DNA from: Streptomyces sp. NBC_00344
GTDB lineage: Bacteria > Actinomycetota > Actinomycetes > Streptomycetales > Streptomycetaceae
NCBI RefSeq assembly: GCF_036088315.1
Contig: NZ_CP107996.1
Span: forward strand, 124,001 to 188,000
Length of the DNA: 64,000 nt
Reading direction: 5' to 3'
The translations under genes were made by a program, and so were the position numbers. Numbering within the stretch: the stretch's first letter is position 1; the number at the start of each line of letters is the position of its first letter. Positions 15,000-23,384 of the stretch are shown one piece after another. A model generated the notes under the pieces. The model saw nothing but the letters and a program-made list of their open reading frames with translations. It was not told the DNA's origin and made no database searches.

Positions 15000-15959
15000 A
15001 TGAACGAAGTACGGCACACCATCACCGTCGCGGCAGCGCCGGAGACCCTCTACACACTCCTCGCCGACGCCACCCGGTGGCCGGTCGACTTCCGTCCCAC
15101 CGTCCACGTGGAACAACTGGAGCGGCCGGAACAGGACGGCGGAAGCGAGCGCATACGGATCTGGGCACTGGCCGGCGACACGGTCAAGACGTGGACCTCC
15201 CACCGCGAACTGGACCCCCAGGGGCTGCGCATCACCTTCCGCCAGGAAGTCTCCCAGCCGCCTGTCGCGGCGATGTCGGGCGCATGGAGGCTCACCGCGC
15301 TCGCCGACGGCGGCACCGAGATCGCTCTCGACCACCGTTACCGGGCGATCGACGACGACCCTGCGACGCTGGCCTGGATCGCCGGCGTGACGGACCGCAA
15401 CAGCCGCGCCGAGCTGGCGAACCTGAAGGCGTCGGCCGAGCAGGCGGATACGCGGGCGGCGGGCCGGCTGACCTTCGAGGACACCATCATGGTGGAGGGC
15501 GGCCGGTCGGCGGACGCATACGCCTTCCTCTACGAGGCGTCACGGTGGCCCGACCGGCTGCCGCACGTCTCCCGGATGGACCTGACGGAGGACGAAGAGG
15601 GCGTCCAGACCATGGAGATGGACACCATCACCGCGGCAGGCGACCGGCACACGACCAAGTCCGTTCGGGTCTGCTTCGATGGCGAACGCATCGTCTACAA
15701 ACAGACGGTGCTACCGCCGCTGCTGAGCGCCCACACCGGTCAGTGGCGAGTGAGGGCCGTCGACGGCGGCGTCACCATCACCTCGGAGCACACCGTGGTG
15801 ATCGACCCTGCCGCCGTGACAAGCGTCCTGGGCGACGGGGCGAGTGTGGCCGGCGCCCTCGAGTTCGCACGCAACGCACTCACCGGCAACAGCCGGATCA
15901 CCCTGGAGCATGCCAAGGCGTTCGCCCAGGGCAACCTGGCCCCCGCGCCCGGCAGCTGA
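15000..15959 (+). CDS. two-domain polyketide aromatase/cyclase
   Basis: A 319-residue protein made of two START/SRPBCC-like halves (residues about 1-145 and 150-310), each beginning with the same helix-grip pattern: VRHTITVAAAPETLYTLLADATRWP and FEDTIMVEGGRSADAYAFLYEASRWP. This architecture is that of ActVII-type aromatase/cyclases, which aromatise the first ring of C-9-reduced polyketides. ATG 15000 follows AAGGAG by about 10 bases. It is the only classical cyclase in the cluster, so the next ring is probably closed by the ActIV-like enzyme at 8681. Confidence 0.93.
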   Translation: MNEVRHTITVAAAPETLYTLLADATRWPVDFRPTVHVEQLERPEQDGGSERIRIWALAGDTVKTWTSHRELDPQGLRITFRQEVSQPPVAAMSGAWRLTALADGGTEIALDHRYRAIDDDPATLAWIAGVTDRNSRAELANLKASAEQADTRAAGRLTFEDTIMVEGGRSADAYAFLYEASRWPDRLPHVSRMDLTEDEEGVQTMEMDTITAAGDRHTTKSVRVCFDGERIVYKQTVLPPLLSAHTGQWRVRAVDGGVTITSEHTVVIDPAAVTSVLGDGASVAGALEFARNALTGNSRITLEHAKAFAQGNLAPAPGS

Positions 15960-15968
15960 ACGCGGCTC

Positions 15969-16664
15969 ATGAAAAGCGCCGTCGCCGTCCGCTGGGCGTA
16001 CGCCGGGACCGACCCGCGCTCCCAGGCCCGGAACCTGCTGCGGACAACCGCCGCGAAAGCCTGCGCTGCCCGCCCGGCCGATGTGCGGATCGGGCGGGCG
16101 GTTTCGGGACGACCGGAGCTGCTGGGGGCCGCCGCCGGGCTGTGCGCCAGCGTCAGCCACACCCGCGGGGTCGTCGCGGTCGCGGTCACCGAGCCGCACG
16201 CGGAGCTCCTTGGCATCGGGGTCGACGTGGAGGCCATACGCCCGCTCGACGCGGTGACGCTCGCCGAGCGGTGGTTCACCTGCGGTGAGGCGTCGTGGCT
16301 CCTGGCCCTGCCGTCCGCCCTTCGCCACGTCGGCCTGCTGGACCTGTGGACACGCAAGGAGTCGGCGGGCAAGGCGGTCGGCCTGGGACTCGCCGGCGGC
16401 GGACTGCGCAGACCTGTGGGAAGCCCGCCACCGGGCACCGCCCCCGGCGCCTCCCGGCAGCTGACACCGCTGCCCGGCAACCGGGATCTGGCGGGCGCCG
16501 TCCTGCCCGGCCCGCCCGGCTACGTACTTGCCTGCGCCGTCCACGGCCCCGCTGCCGTGACCACGACCGCCCATGTCACGAAAGACCGGCCGGCGCCGCC
16601 CGTCGGCGATCCCCACCATCCATGCGATCCACGCAAAGAGAGTGAGCATGATGCCAACCGCTGA
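15969..16664 (+). CDS. 4'-phosphopantetheinyl transferase
   Basis: A 231-residue Sfp/AcpS-superfamily enzyme. It has SVSHTRGVVAVAV, the magnesium-binding GIGVDVEAIRPLD (near residue 80) and WTRKESAGKAVGLGL (W-KxExxxK, near residue 135), all in the right order. It transfers phosphopantetheine from CoA to the serine of the nearby ACP. The last 40 residues are proline-rich and overlap the carboxyltransferase start by 17 bases. A pathway-specific PPTase inside an aromatic PKS operon is uncommon, as most use a housekeeping enzyme. Confidence 0.9.
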   Translation: MKSAVAVRWAYAGTDPRSQARNLLRTTAAKACAARPADVRIGRAVSGRPELLGAAAGLCASVSHTRGVVAVAVTEPHAELLGIGVDVEAIRPLDAVTLAERWFTCGEASWLLALPSALRHVGLLDLWTRKESAGKAVGLGLAGGGLRRPVGSPPPGTAPGASRQLTPLPGNRDLAGAVLPGPPGYVLACAVHGPAAVTTTAHVTKDRPAPPVGDPHHPCDPRKESEHDANR

Positions 16665-18219
16665 GGACACCGCCGCCCATCACCAGCTGACCGAACTACG
16701 CGAGATCAAGGAAGCGGTGCGCCAGGGACCGGACCCGGAAGCCACCGAACGCCAGCACGCCAAGGGCAAACTCACCGCCTACGAGCGCATCGAACTGCTG
16801 CTGGACGACGGCTCGTTCACCGAGATCGAGGCACTGCGCAGGCACCGCGCCACCGGCTTCGGCCTGGAGCGACGGCGGCCTCGCACCGACGGAGTGGTGA
16901 CCGGCTGGGGCACGGTGCACGGCCGCACCGTCTTCGTGTACGCGCACGACTTCCGGATCTTCGGAGGCGCGCTGGGCGAGGCCCACGCCACGAAGATCCA
17001 CAAGATCATGGACATGGCCATCGCGGCCGGTGCGCCGCTGGTGTCCCTGAACGACGGCGCCGGCGCCCGTATCCAGGAGGGCGTCTCGGCGCTGGCCGGC
17101 TACGGCGGCATCTTCCAGCGCAACACCCGGGCCTCCGGTGTCATCCCGCAGATCAGCGTGATGCTCGGCCCGTGCGCGGGCGGCGCGGCCTACAGCCCCG
17201 CCCTCACCGACTTCGTCCTCATGGTCCGCGAGACCTCACAGATGTTCATCACGGGCCCGGACGTGGTCCGCGCGGTCACCGGTGAGGAGATCACCCAGAA
17301 CGCCCTGGGCGGCGCCGATGTGCACGCGGCCCTCTCCGGTGTGGCACACGCCGCCTACGACGACGAGGAGTCCTGCCTGGAGGACGTCCGCTTCCTCCTG
17401 TCACTCCTGCCCGCCAACAACCGTGAACTCGCGCCTGCCGAAACCGGTTCGGATCCTGCCGACCGACGCACCGACGCCCTGTACGACCTCGTGCCGCGCG
17501 ACCCCAACCGTGCCTACGACATGCGCACGGTGATCGAGGAGATCGTCGACGACGGTGAGTTCTTCGAAGTCCATTCCGCCTGGTCCACCAACATCCTGTG
17601 CGTGCTCGCCCGCCTCGACGGCCATGTGGTCGCCATCGTCGCCAACCAGCCCTCCTCGCTCGCGGGAGTACTGGACATCGGAGCGTCGGAGAAAGGCGCC
17701 CGCTTCATCCAGTGGTGCGACGCGTTCAGCATCCCCCTGGTCTCCCTCGTCGACGTACCCGGATTTCTGCCCGGCGTGAGCCAGGAGCACGGCGGCGTCA
17801 TCCGACACGGCGCGAAGTTGCTCTACGCGTACTGCAACGCCACTGTCCCGCGTATCCAGTTGATCCTGCGCAAGGCATACGGCGGGGCGTACATCGTCAT
17901 GGACTCCCGGTCCATCGGAGCGGACATCTCGTTGGCCTGGCCGTCGAACGAGATCGCGGTGATGGGCGCGGAAGGTGCGGCGAACGTGATCTTCCGGCGT
18001 GAGATCGAGGCCGCCTCCGACCCGCAAGCGGTACGGCAGCAGAAAATCAAGGAATACCAGACGGAACTCATGCACCCCTACTACGCAGCGGAGCGAGGGC
18101 TGGTGGACGACGTCATCGACCCGGGCGACACCAGATCCTGCCTCATCCGTTCCCTCACCATGCTGCGCAGCAAGCACGCCGATCTGCCGTCGCGCAAACA
18201 CGGCAATCCCCCGCTGTGA
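16648..18219 (+). CDS. acyl-CoA carboxylase beta subunit (carboxyltransferase)
   Basis: A 523-residue carboxyltransferase of the acetyl/propionyl-CoA carboxylase beta type: KLTAYERIELLLDDGSF at the N-terminus, VYAHDFRIFGGALGE, the oxyanion-hole glycine pair in LNDGAGARIQEGV and MLGPCAGGAAYSPAL, and in the second half VPGFLPG and RKAYGGAYIVM. It makes malonyl-CoA (or a branched analogue) from acyl-CoA and carboxybiotin, feeding the PKS. The start is ATG 16648 (16651 is an alternative). The biotin-carrying alpha subunit is not encoded here, so the housekeeping one must be used. It is coupled to the epsilon subunit by a GTGA overlap. Confidence 0.95.
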   Translation: MMPTAEDTAAHHQLTELREIKEAVRQGPDPEATERQHAKGKLTAYERIELLLDDGSFTEIEALRRHRATGFGLERRRPRTDGVVTGWGTVHGRTVFVYAHDFRIFGGALGEAHATKIHKIMDMAIAAGAPLVSLNDGAGARIQEGVSALAGYGGIFQRNTRASGVIPQISVMLGPCAGGAAYSPALTDFVLMVRETSQMFITGPDVVRAVTGEEITQNALGGADVHAALSGVAHAAYDDEESCLEDVRFLLSLLPANNRELAPAETGSDPADRRTDALYDLVPRDPNRAYDMRTVIEEIVDDGEFFEVHSAWSTNILCVLARLDGHVVAIVANQPSSLAGVLDIGASEKGARFIQWCDAFSIPLVSLVDVPGFLPGVSQEHGGVIRHGAKLLYAYCNATVPRIQLILRKAYGGAYIVMDSRSIGADISLAWPSNEIAVMGAEGAANVIFRREIEAASDPQAVRQQKIKEYQTELMHPYYAAERGLVDDVIDPGDTRSCLIRSLTMLRSKHADLPSRKHGNPPL

Positions 18220-18419
18220 CGCCGGACGGTCACGACCGCATCCGCGTACTGCACGGAAATCCCAGCAACGAGGACCTCGCCGTACTTCTGGTCGTACTGC
18301 ACGCCACCGCACAGCGCCCCACCGCGACCCCGGACCGCTCCCCCACCCCGAAGGCCGACTGGGCGGATCGTCGGCAGGGCCCGAACCCGCCGGCCGGTTC
18401 GTGGAGAACCGCACCATGA
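18216..18419 (+). CDS. accE: acyl-CoA carboxylase epsilon subunit
   Basis: A 67-residue protein starting at GTG 18216, which overlaps the beta-subunit stop (GTGA). It has the epsilon-subunit pattern of actinobacterial acyl-CoA carboxylases: IRVLHGNPSNEDLAVLLVVL at the start, a low-complexity middle, and a C-terminal KADWAD to SWRTAP segment with the usual W residues. Epsilon subunits bind and stimulate the alpha/beta complex. It is easy to miss because of its size. It completes a dedicated malonyl-CoA supply at the end of the PKS operon. Confidence 0.85.
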   Translation: MTPDGHDRIRVLHGNPSNEDLAVLLVVLHATAQRPTATPDRSPTPKADWADRRQGPNPPAGSWRTAP

Positions 18420-18954
18420 GGAACACACGCGGAAACCCGCGGGCCGGTGGCGGGGCCGGCCGCGGGCACCCCGGAAGTGTGTATCGCGCCCAGCAGGGGC
18501 GCCAGCTGACTGACATCGTGACGGATTCCGCTGGTCAGGGGCATCGCCAGGCAGGAATCGTGCGGGCCGGAGCATCCCGGCCCGCACCGCTCGTGCACGC
18601 CGGGATAGCCGCCTCACGAGTACGGCGGCGGACACGCGTCCGGATCGGGATACCTTCGCTGTCCACGCGGCTCACGAAGCCCATGTCCTGGACGCACTCA
18701 CCCCGGCAGCGACGCACCCGGCAGGGCGCGCGGCGAGGTGCTCATGGCAGCAACAGAACCGGGGCAGACGCGGTACAGCGGGAATTACGGCTTCCTGCCG
18801 CAGGACACGGACCTCGCTCGAACTTGCCGGACGCGGGCCTGAGGTCACCGGCCCGCCACCGCAGACAGTGCGGGACCAGGGGCACGGCCGCCGGGCGGCA
18901 AAGAACCGATCGCCCTCCAAGCCGACAGGACGCCGGCCCTTGGAGACTGCTCGC
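18420..18954. other. intergenic region, no recognised gene
   Basis: About 535 bases between the convergent ends of accE and the SARP gene. Open frames exist but lack family character and ribosome binding sites. The only clear element is the hairpin at 18560-18587. Confidence 0.6.
18560..18587 (+). terminator. hairpin terminator after PKS operon
   Basis: A perfect 11-bp GC-rich stem (18560-18570 with 18577-18587) and a 6-base loop, 140 bases after accE and in the convergent gap before the SARP gene. It could stop transcription from either side. Confidence 0.65.
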
Positions 18955-19749
18955 CTACGCCGCAGCCTTGCGCCGCAGCTGGGGGGCAGCACCGGAGAGA
19001 ATCTGCTGATGAATATTCTGAACGTTCGATGACGGCGCTATTCCCAGTTCCGCCCGCAGCGTCTTGTGCAGTTTCCGGAATGTTTCGAGCGCTTGCGCCG
19101 GACGCCCGGAACGACAGAGAGAAATCATGAGAAGAGAATGGATGTGCTCATGAAGAGGATCCTGAATCGCCAGGCCGGATAGTTCGCCAATCAACTGATG
19201 ATGATGACCCAGGTGCAAATCGGCTTCTATCCGCTGCTCGAGCACGACCGTACGGGCCTCTTCCAAGGCGGTGCGATGGGCCAGAAGCTGCGGCCCGACC
19301 TGGACGTCCGCCAGAGCAGGACCGCGCCACATCTGCAGGGCCCTCCCTAACGACACCCTCGCACTCCGATAGTCGCCCCCCGCCAGTTCATGGCGCCCCT
19401 GCTCCGAGTGCCGGGCGAACGAATCGGCGTCCTGAACCCCGTCCTGGCCCGGCGACAGCTGATAGCCCCACCCCGTGTACGGCAACACGTTCCGGGACAC
19501 TTCCTCGGTGCTGACCTGCAACGTCGCGGCGAGTGAACGTCTCAGCAGAACAATGTAGGTCTGCACCACGGTCAAGGCGCTGGCCGGCGGACCGTGCTCC
19601 CACAGATCGTCCACCAAGAGCCCCACCGGCACGATATGACCGGCACGCGCAGCGAGCAGAGCAAGCAACTGGCGAGGCTTCGGCGCGGACGGCGCCGCTT
19701 CACGCCCAGCCGATCCGACGGTGAGAGGCCCGAGAATCCCGATGTCCAT
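18955..19749 (-). CDS. SARP pathway activator
   Basis: A 264-residue Streptomyces antibiotic regulatory protein: an OmpR-like winged-helix domain (residues 1-95, MDIGILGPLTV to TYIVLLRRSL) followed by the bacterial transcriptional activator domain (residues about 100-250, with LGRALQMWRGPALADV and LCRSGRPAQALETF). SARPs bind direct heptamer repeats and recruit RNA polymerase to biosynthetic promoters. ATG 19749 is chosen because AGGGGGA lies 4-6 bases upstream and the domain starts at once. Codon 134 is TTA (19348-19350 on the plus strand), so synthesis should require bldA tRNA. Likely targets are the repeats at 10999-11038 and 3463-3542. Confidence 0.95.
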   Translation of the reverse strand: MDIGILGPLTVGSAGREAAPSAPKPRQLLALLAARAGHIVPVGLLVDDLWEHGPPASALTVVQTYIVLLRRSLAATLQVSTEEVSRNVLPYTGWGYQLSPGQDGVQDADSFARHSEQGRHELAGGDYRSARVSLGRALQMWRGPALADVQVGPQLLAHRTALEEARTVVLEQRIEADLHLGHHHQLIGELSGLAIQDPLHEHIHSLLMISLCRSGRPAQALETFRKLHKTLRAELGIAPSSNVQNIHQQILSGAAPQLRRKAAA

Positions 19750-19842
19750 GCTTCCCCCTGGTTCTGCGCCCATGACGCGACGCGTCGGCATCGAACCCCG
19801 GAGGAACCATCCGCACTGACCCTCCCCCGAGCGATCAATTGA

Positions 19843-19873
19843 ACAATACGATAGTTAACGTGTCACCTGTCAA
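19843..19873 (-). promoter_or_regulatory. candidate promoter of the SARP gene
   Basis: Read leftward: a consensus -35 TTGACA (19873-19868) and a -10-like TATTGT (19848-19843), 19 bp apart, in an AT-rich stretch unusual for this genome. It would give a leader of about 90 bases before the SARP start. Confidence 0.5.
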
Positions 19874-20290
19874 GGCGAATCGGTGTGTTATTACTCCGAT
19901 TGACTTCCGGTGGAGCCCATTCCGCATTACCTTCCTTTGCGCAATACATACCGGTAATCAGAAGCCCCGGCACCACAACCCCCACACCACACCACCGACC
20001 ACGAACACAACCCGGCGCGCGCGACACACCACCCCCAATCCACCCCGCAAACCAGGCAAAGAGCCCCCCCCCCCCCCCCCCACCCCCCCCCACCACCAGC
20101 ACCCGCCGTGACAGCCAACGGCCCAACGGGTTCGCATGCGGCCGGTGCTGGAGTCAGGATGTCCCGAAGGGCTGACGATCAGCACTGCCAGGGCAGTAGC
20201 CGATACAGACGGTGCCACGATCCGGGCGGGGCCAGCACTCGCAGCCACGGGAACCGCCGCGGCAGGGGCATGAGAAACGGCACCGCTGCG
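19874..20290. other. low-complexity gap with poly-C tract
   Basis: About 415 bases between the SARP promoter and the AraC stop. The left part is AT-rich. From about 19965 to 20105 the plus strand is almost only C and A (CCAC-type repeats), ending in C18-A-C9 at 20064-20091. No gene is supported. Confidence 0.65.
20064..20091. repeat. homopolymer C18-A-C9
   Basis: A run of 18 C, one A, then 9 C on the plus strand. Such runs slip during replication and sequencing, so the exact length is uncertain. Confidence 0.8.
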
Positions 20291-21217
20291 CTACCGGTCG
20301 TGAAGGGCGGCGCCGGGCTCGCCGACGTGGCTGCGGTCCCCGCGGAACGCCCCCGGCGTCTCGCCCGTGCGGAGACGGAAGAACTTCGTGAAGTCGCTCG
20401 CGTCGGCGAACCCGAGGCGTCCCGCGACGTCCTTCGCGGGCAGGCCGCTGTGCCACAGAAGACGCTTGGCCTCGAGCAGCACCCGGTCGTCGACATACTG
20501 CTTCGCCGTCCGGCCGGTGACGGTGAAGGCCGCACGGGTCAGCGTGCGCGGACTGTAGCCGAGCGCCGCCGCGTAGTCTTCGACTCGGCGGGTCAGCGCG
20601 TGGTCCCGCTCAACGGCCGCGTGGAAGCGGCGGAAGGTGTCCGACGCGGCGATCGGGCCCGGCGCCGCTTCGCGGACCGTCGCGAGACGCACCAGCAGCA
20701 CGGACAGCAGGGCACGCAGGACCTCGGTGTGGAACTCCAGCGGCAGGGACGCCATCTGCCCGTACTCGTAGGCGAGATGCTCCAGGGCCCTGCGCAGCCC
20801 CTCGGCCTGCGGGCCATCGGGGGTGAACGGCCGCTGCTCGTACGGCGGATCCATGTGCGCGGCTGACACGGTCGCGGGCGGCAGAAATCCCGGCTGGAAC
20901 AGAACGATCACCCCGTCCGCCTCGACGAGGTCCGCACCGAACCGCTGCACCTGGCCCGGCCGGATCCACAGCCACGAGCCGGGCCTCAGCTCGTGCTCGA
21001 TGAAGTCCACCCACACCCGAAGGGGCCGGGTGCGGGCGCCGATCACCTGGTGGAATGCGGGCCGCAGCGGCGTGTACGGGTCGTTGCCATGACTGCGGGA
21101 GCGTTGGTACAGGTCGGCGAGCTCCATCACCTCGACCCCGGCCGGCGCGCCCACGGTCGGTGTGTACGCCAGGTCCCTGACGTCGGCGTGTCCTGGAGAG
21201 TGTCCGTTTTTCCCCAT
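20291..21217 (-). CDS. AraC-family regulator with cupin-like sensor
   Basis: A 308-residue regulator. The N-terminal half is an AraC-binding (cupin) domain, with RPAFHQVIGARTRPLRVWVDF and PGSWLWIRPGQVQRFG. The C-terminal 100 residues are the double helix-turn-helix: YAAALGYSPRTLTRAAFTVTG, KQYVDDRVLLEAKRLL, then VAGRLGFADASDFTKFFRLRTGETPGAFR. ATG 21217 is the likely start; the frame stays open far upstream but runs into the divergent UbiX gene. It lies divergent from the ubiX/ubiD set across 84 bases and probably activates it in response to a phenolic acid. Confidence 0.88.
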   Translation of the reverse strand: MGKNGHSPGHADVRDLAYTPTVGAPAGVEVMELADLYQRSRSHGNDPYTPLRPAFHQVIGARTRPLRVWVDFIEHELRPGSWLWIRPGQVQRFGADLVEADGVIVLFQPGFLPPATVSAAHMDPPYEQRPFTPDGPQAEGLRRALEHLAYEYGQMASLPLEFHTEVLRALLSVLLVRLATVREAAPGPIAASDTFRRFHAAVERDHALTRRVEDYAAALGYSPRTLTRAAFTVTGRTAKQYVDDRVLLEAKRLLWHSGLPAKDVAGRLGFADASDFTKFFRLRTGETPGAFRGDRSHVGEPGAALHDR

Positions 21218-21301
21218 CGTGAGTCCCGAGGGTACCGCTGCCGCGCCCGAACCGCCTCCTAGCGTGAAAGCACAGGTCAGCAACATGCGAGGAGCGGTCC
21301 G
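21218..21301. promoter_or_regulatory. divergent AraC-decarboxylase promoter region
   Basis: The only space available for promoters of both the AraC gene and the decarboxylase operon. GAGGAG (21289-21294) serves as ribosome binding site for UbiX. No clear -35/-10 pair or operator could be picked by eye. Confidence 0.45.
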
Positions 21302-21895
21302 GTGCGGTTGGTCGTGGGAATGACAGGGGCGACGGGCGCCCCCTTCGGTGTCCGTCTTCTGGAGCATCTGCGGAAGCTGCCGGACGTGGAGACGCATCTG
21401 GTGCTCTCCCGCTGGGCCCGCACCACGATCGAATTGGAGACCGGACTGACCGTGGCCGAGGTGTCGGCCCTCGCCGATGTCACGCACCACCCCGACGACC
21501 AGGGCGCCGCCATCTCCTCCGGTTCGTTCCGGACCGACGGCATGGTGATCGTGCCGTGCTCCATGAAGACCCTCGCGGGGATCAGGACGGGATACGCGGA
21601 CGGGCTCGTGGCTCGCGCCGCCGACGTGATCCTCAAGGAGCGGCGCAAGCTCGTCCTTGTCCCGCGCGAGACACCGCTGAGTGAGATCCATCTGCAGAAC
21701 ATGCTCGAACTGTCCCGTATGGGAGTGCAGTTGGTGCCGCCGATGCCCGCCTTCTACAACAATCCGCGGACCGTCGACGACATTGTCGACCACGTCACCG
21801 CCCGCGTGCTCGACCAGTTCGACCTGCCCGCCCCCGCCGCCCGGCGCTGGGCAGGTATGCGTGCGGCCCGTGCCGGTCAACGTGACGTCGCCTGA
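21302..21895 (+). CDS. UbiX-type flavin prenyltransferase (subunit B)
   Basis: A 197-residue flavoprotein of the UbiX/Pad1 family: VVGMTGATGAPFGVRLLEHL for FMN binding, SSGSFRTDGMVIVPCSMKTLAGI for the prenyl-phosphate/FMN site, and the closing KLVLVPRETPLSEIHLQNM motif. It makes prenylated FMN for the partner UbiD decarboxylase. GTG 21302 follows GAGGAG by 8 bases. With the next two genes it forms the B-C-D layout of vanillate/4-hydroxybenzoate decarboxylases such as Streptomyces VdcBCD, and it probably works only for that partner. Confidence 0.93.
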   Translation: MRLVVGMTGATGAPFGVRLLEHLRKLPDVETHLVLSRWARTTIELETGLTVAEVSALADVTHHPDDQGAAISSGSFRTDGMVIVPCSMKTLAGIRTGYADGLVARAADVILKERRKLVLVPRETPLSEIHLQNMLELSRMGVQLVPPMPAFYNNPRTVDDIVDHVTARVLDQFDLPAPAARRWAGMRAARAGQRDVA

Positions 21896-21923
21896 ACTCC
21901 CCTGCCACGCAAAGGAATGACCC

Positions 21924-23351
21924 ATGCCCCACGACGATCTGCGCAGCTTCCTGGACACCCTGGAAAAGGAGGGACAGCTTCTGCGCATCACCGATGAGGT
22001 GCTGCCCGAGCCCGATCTCGCGGCTGCCGCCAACGCGACCGGACGCATCGGCGAGAACGCCCCCGCCCTCCACTTCGACAACGTCAAGGGCTTCACCAAC
22101 GCCCGTATCGCGATGAACGTGCACGGCTCCTGGGCCAACCACGCCCTGGCGCTCGGTCTGCCGAAGAACACCCCGGTCAAAGAGCAGGTGGAGGAGTTCG
22201 CCCGGCGCTGGGACGCCTTCCCCGTCGCGCCCGAGCGCCGGGTGGACGCGCCGTGGCGCGCGAACACCCAGGAGGGCGACGACGTCGACCTCTTCTCCGT
22301 GCTGCCGCTGTTCCGTCTCAACGACGGCGATGGCGGCTTCTACCTCGACAAGGCCGCCGTCGTCTCCCGTGACCCCGATGACCCCGACGACTTCGGCAAG
22401 CAGAACGTCGGCACCTACCGCATTGAGGTCATCGGCCCGAACCGGCTCGCGCTGCAGCCGGTCCCCATGCACGACGTCGCCCAGCACCTGCGTAAGGCCG
22501 AGGAAGTGAGCGAGGACCTGCCCATCGCCATCACCCTCGGCAACGACCCCGTGATGGCGATCGTCGCCGGGATGCCGATGGCTTACGACCAGAGCGAATA
22601 CGAGATGGCCGGCGCGCTGCGCGGGGCGCCCGCCCCGATCGCCACCGCGCCGCTCACCGGCTTCGACGTGCCATGGGGCAGCGAGGTCGTCATCGAGGGC
22701 GTCATCGAATCCCGGAAGCGGCAGATCGAGGGCCCGTTCGGGGAGTTCACCGGCCACTACTCGGGCGGCCGCCGGATGCCGGTCATCCGTGTCGACCGCG
22801 TCTCGTACCGCACCGACCCCGTCTTCGAGTCGCTCTACCTGGGCATGCCGTGGAGCGAGGTCGACTACCTCGTCGGGCCCAACACGTGCGTACCGCTGCT
22901 CAAGCAGCTGCGTGCCGAGTTCCCCGAGGTGAAGGCGGTCAACGCCATGTACACGCACGGCCTGATGGTGATCGTCTCCACGGCCAAGCGGTACGGCGGG
23001 TTCGCCAAGGCAGTCGGGATGCGGGCCATGACGACGGCGCACGGGCTCGGCTACGTATCCCAGGTGATCCTCGTCGACGAGGACGTCGACCCGTTCAACC
23101 TGCCGCAGGTCATGTGGGCGATGTCCGCCAAGGTCAACCCCAAGGACGACGTCGTCATCATTCCCAATCTGTCGGTCGTCGAACTCGCGCCCGCCGCCGA
23201 GCCTGCCGGCATCACCAGCAAGATGATCATCGATGCCACGACACCGGTCGCGCCCGACGTCCGTGGCAACTTCTCCACCCCGGCCAAGGACTTGCCGGAG
23301 ACCGCCGCGTGGGCGGCCCGGCTGCAGCGCCTGATCGCCGACCGCCACTGA
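21924..23351 (+). CDS. UbiD-family hydroxyarylic acid decarboxylase (subunit C)
   Basis: A 475-residue UbiD-family enzyme needing prenylated FMN, manganese and potassium for reversible non-oxidative decarboxylation. It begins with LRSFLDTLEKEGQLLRI, and has NVGTYRIEVIGPNRLALQ, the ITLGNDPVMAIVAGMP region, EGPFGEFTGHYSGG and the C-terminal KMIIDATTP, all typical of the family. The context (UbiX before, subunit D after) points to a phenolic acid such as vanillate or 4-hydroxybenzoate rather than a ubiquinone precursor. ATG 21924 has AAAGGA upstream. An unusually long antisense open frame opposite it is only a codon-bias shadow. Confidence 0.94.
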   Translation: MPHDDLRSFLDTLEKEGQLLRITDEVLPEPDLAAAANATGRIGENAPALHFDNVKGFTNARIAMNVHGSWANHALALGLPKNTPVKEQVEEFARRWDAFPVAPERRVDAPWRANTQEGDDVDLFSVLPLFRLNDGDGGFYLDKAAVVSRDPDDPDDFGKQNVGTYRIEVIGPNRLALQPVPMHDVAQHLRKAEEVSEDLPIAITLGNDPVMAIVAGMPMAYDQSEYEMAGALRGAPAPIATAPLTGFDVPWGSEVVIEGVIESRKRQIEGPFGEFTGHYSGGRRMPVIRVDRVSYRTDPVFESLYLGMPWSEVDYLVGPNTCVPLLKQLRAEFPEVKAVNAMYTHGLMVIVSTAKRYGGFAKAVGMRAMTTAHGLGYVSQVILVDEDVDPFNLPQVMWAMSAKVNPKDDVVIIPNLSVVELAPAAEPAGITSKMIIDATTPVAPDVRGNFSTPAKDLPETAAWAARLQRLIADRH

Positions 23352-23384
23352 CGCCCACCGTCATACGCCGAAAGGACTACTCCT

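Noticed and set aside
21218..22321. Extension of the AraC gene far to the right
   Set aside because: It would run antisense through UbiX and UbiD; the cupin domain starts after ATG 21217.
21795..23348. Long antisense open frame of 517 codons opposite the UbiD gene
   Set aside because: It mirrors the GC-rich third positions of ubiD, has Gly/Arg/Val-rich composition and no family motifs.
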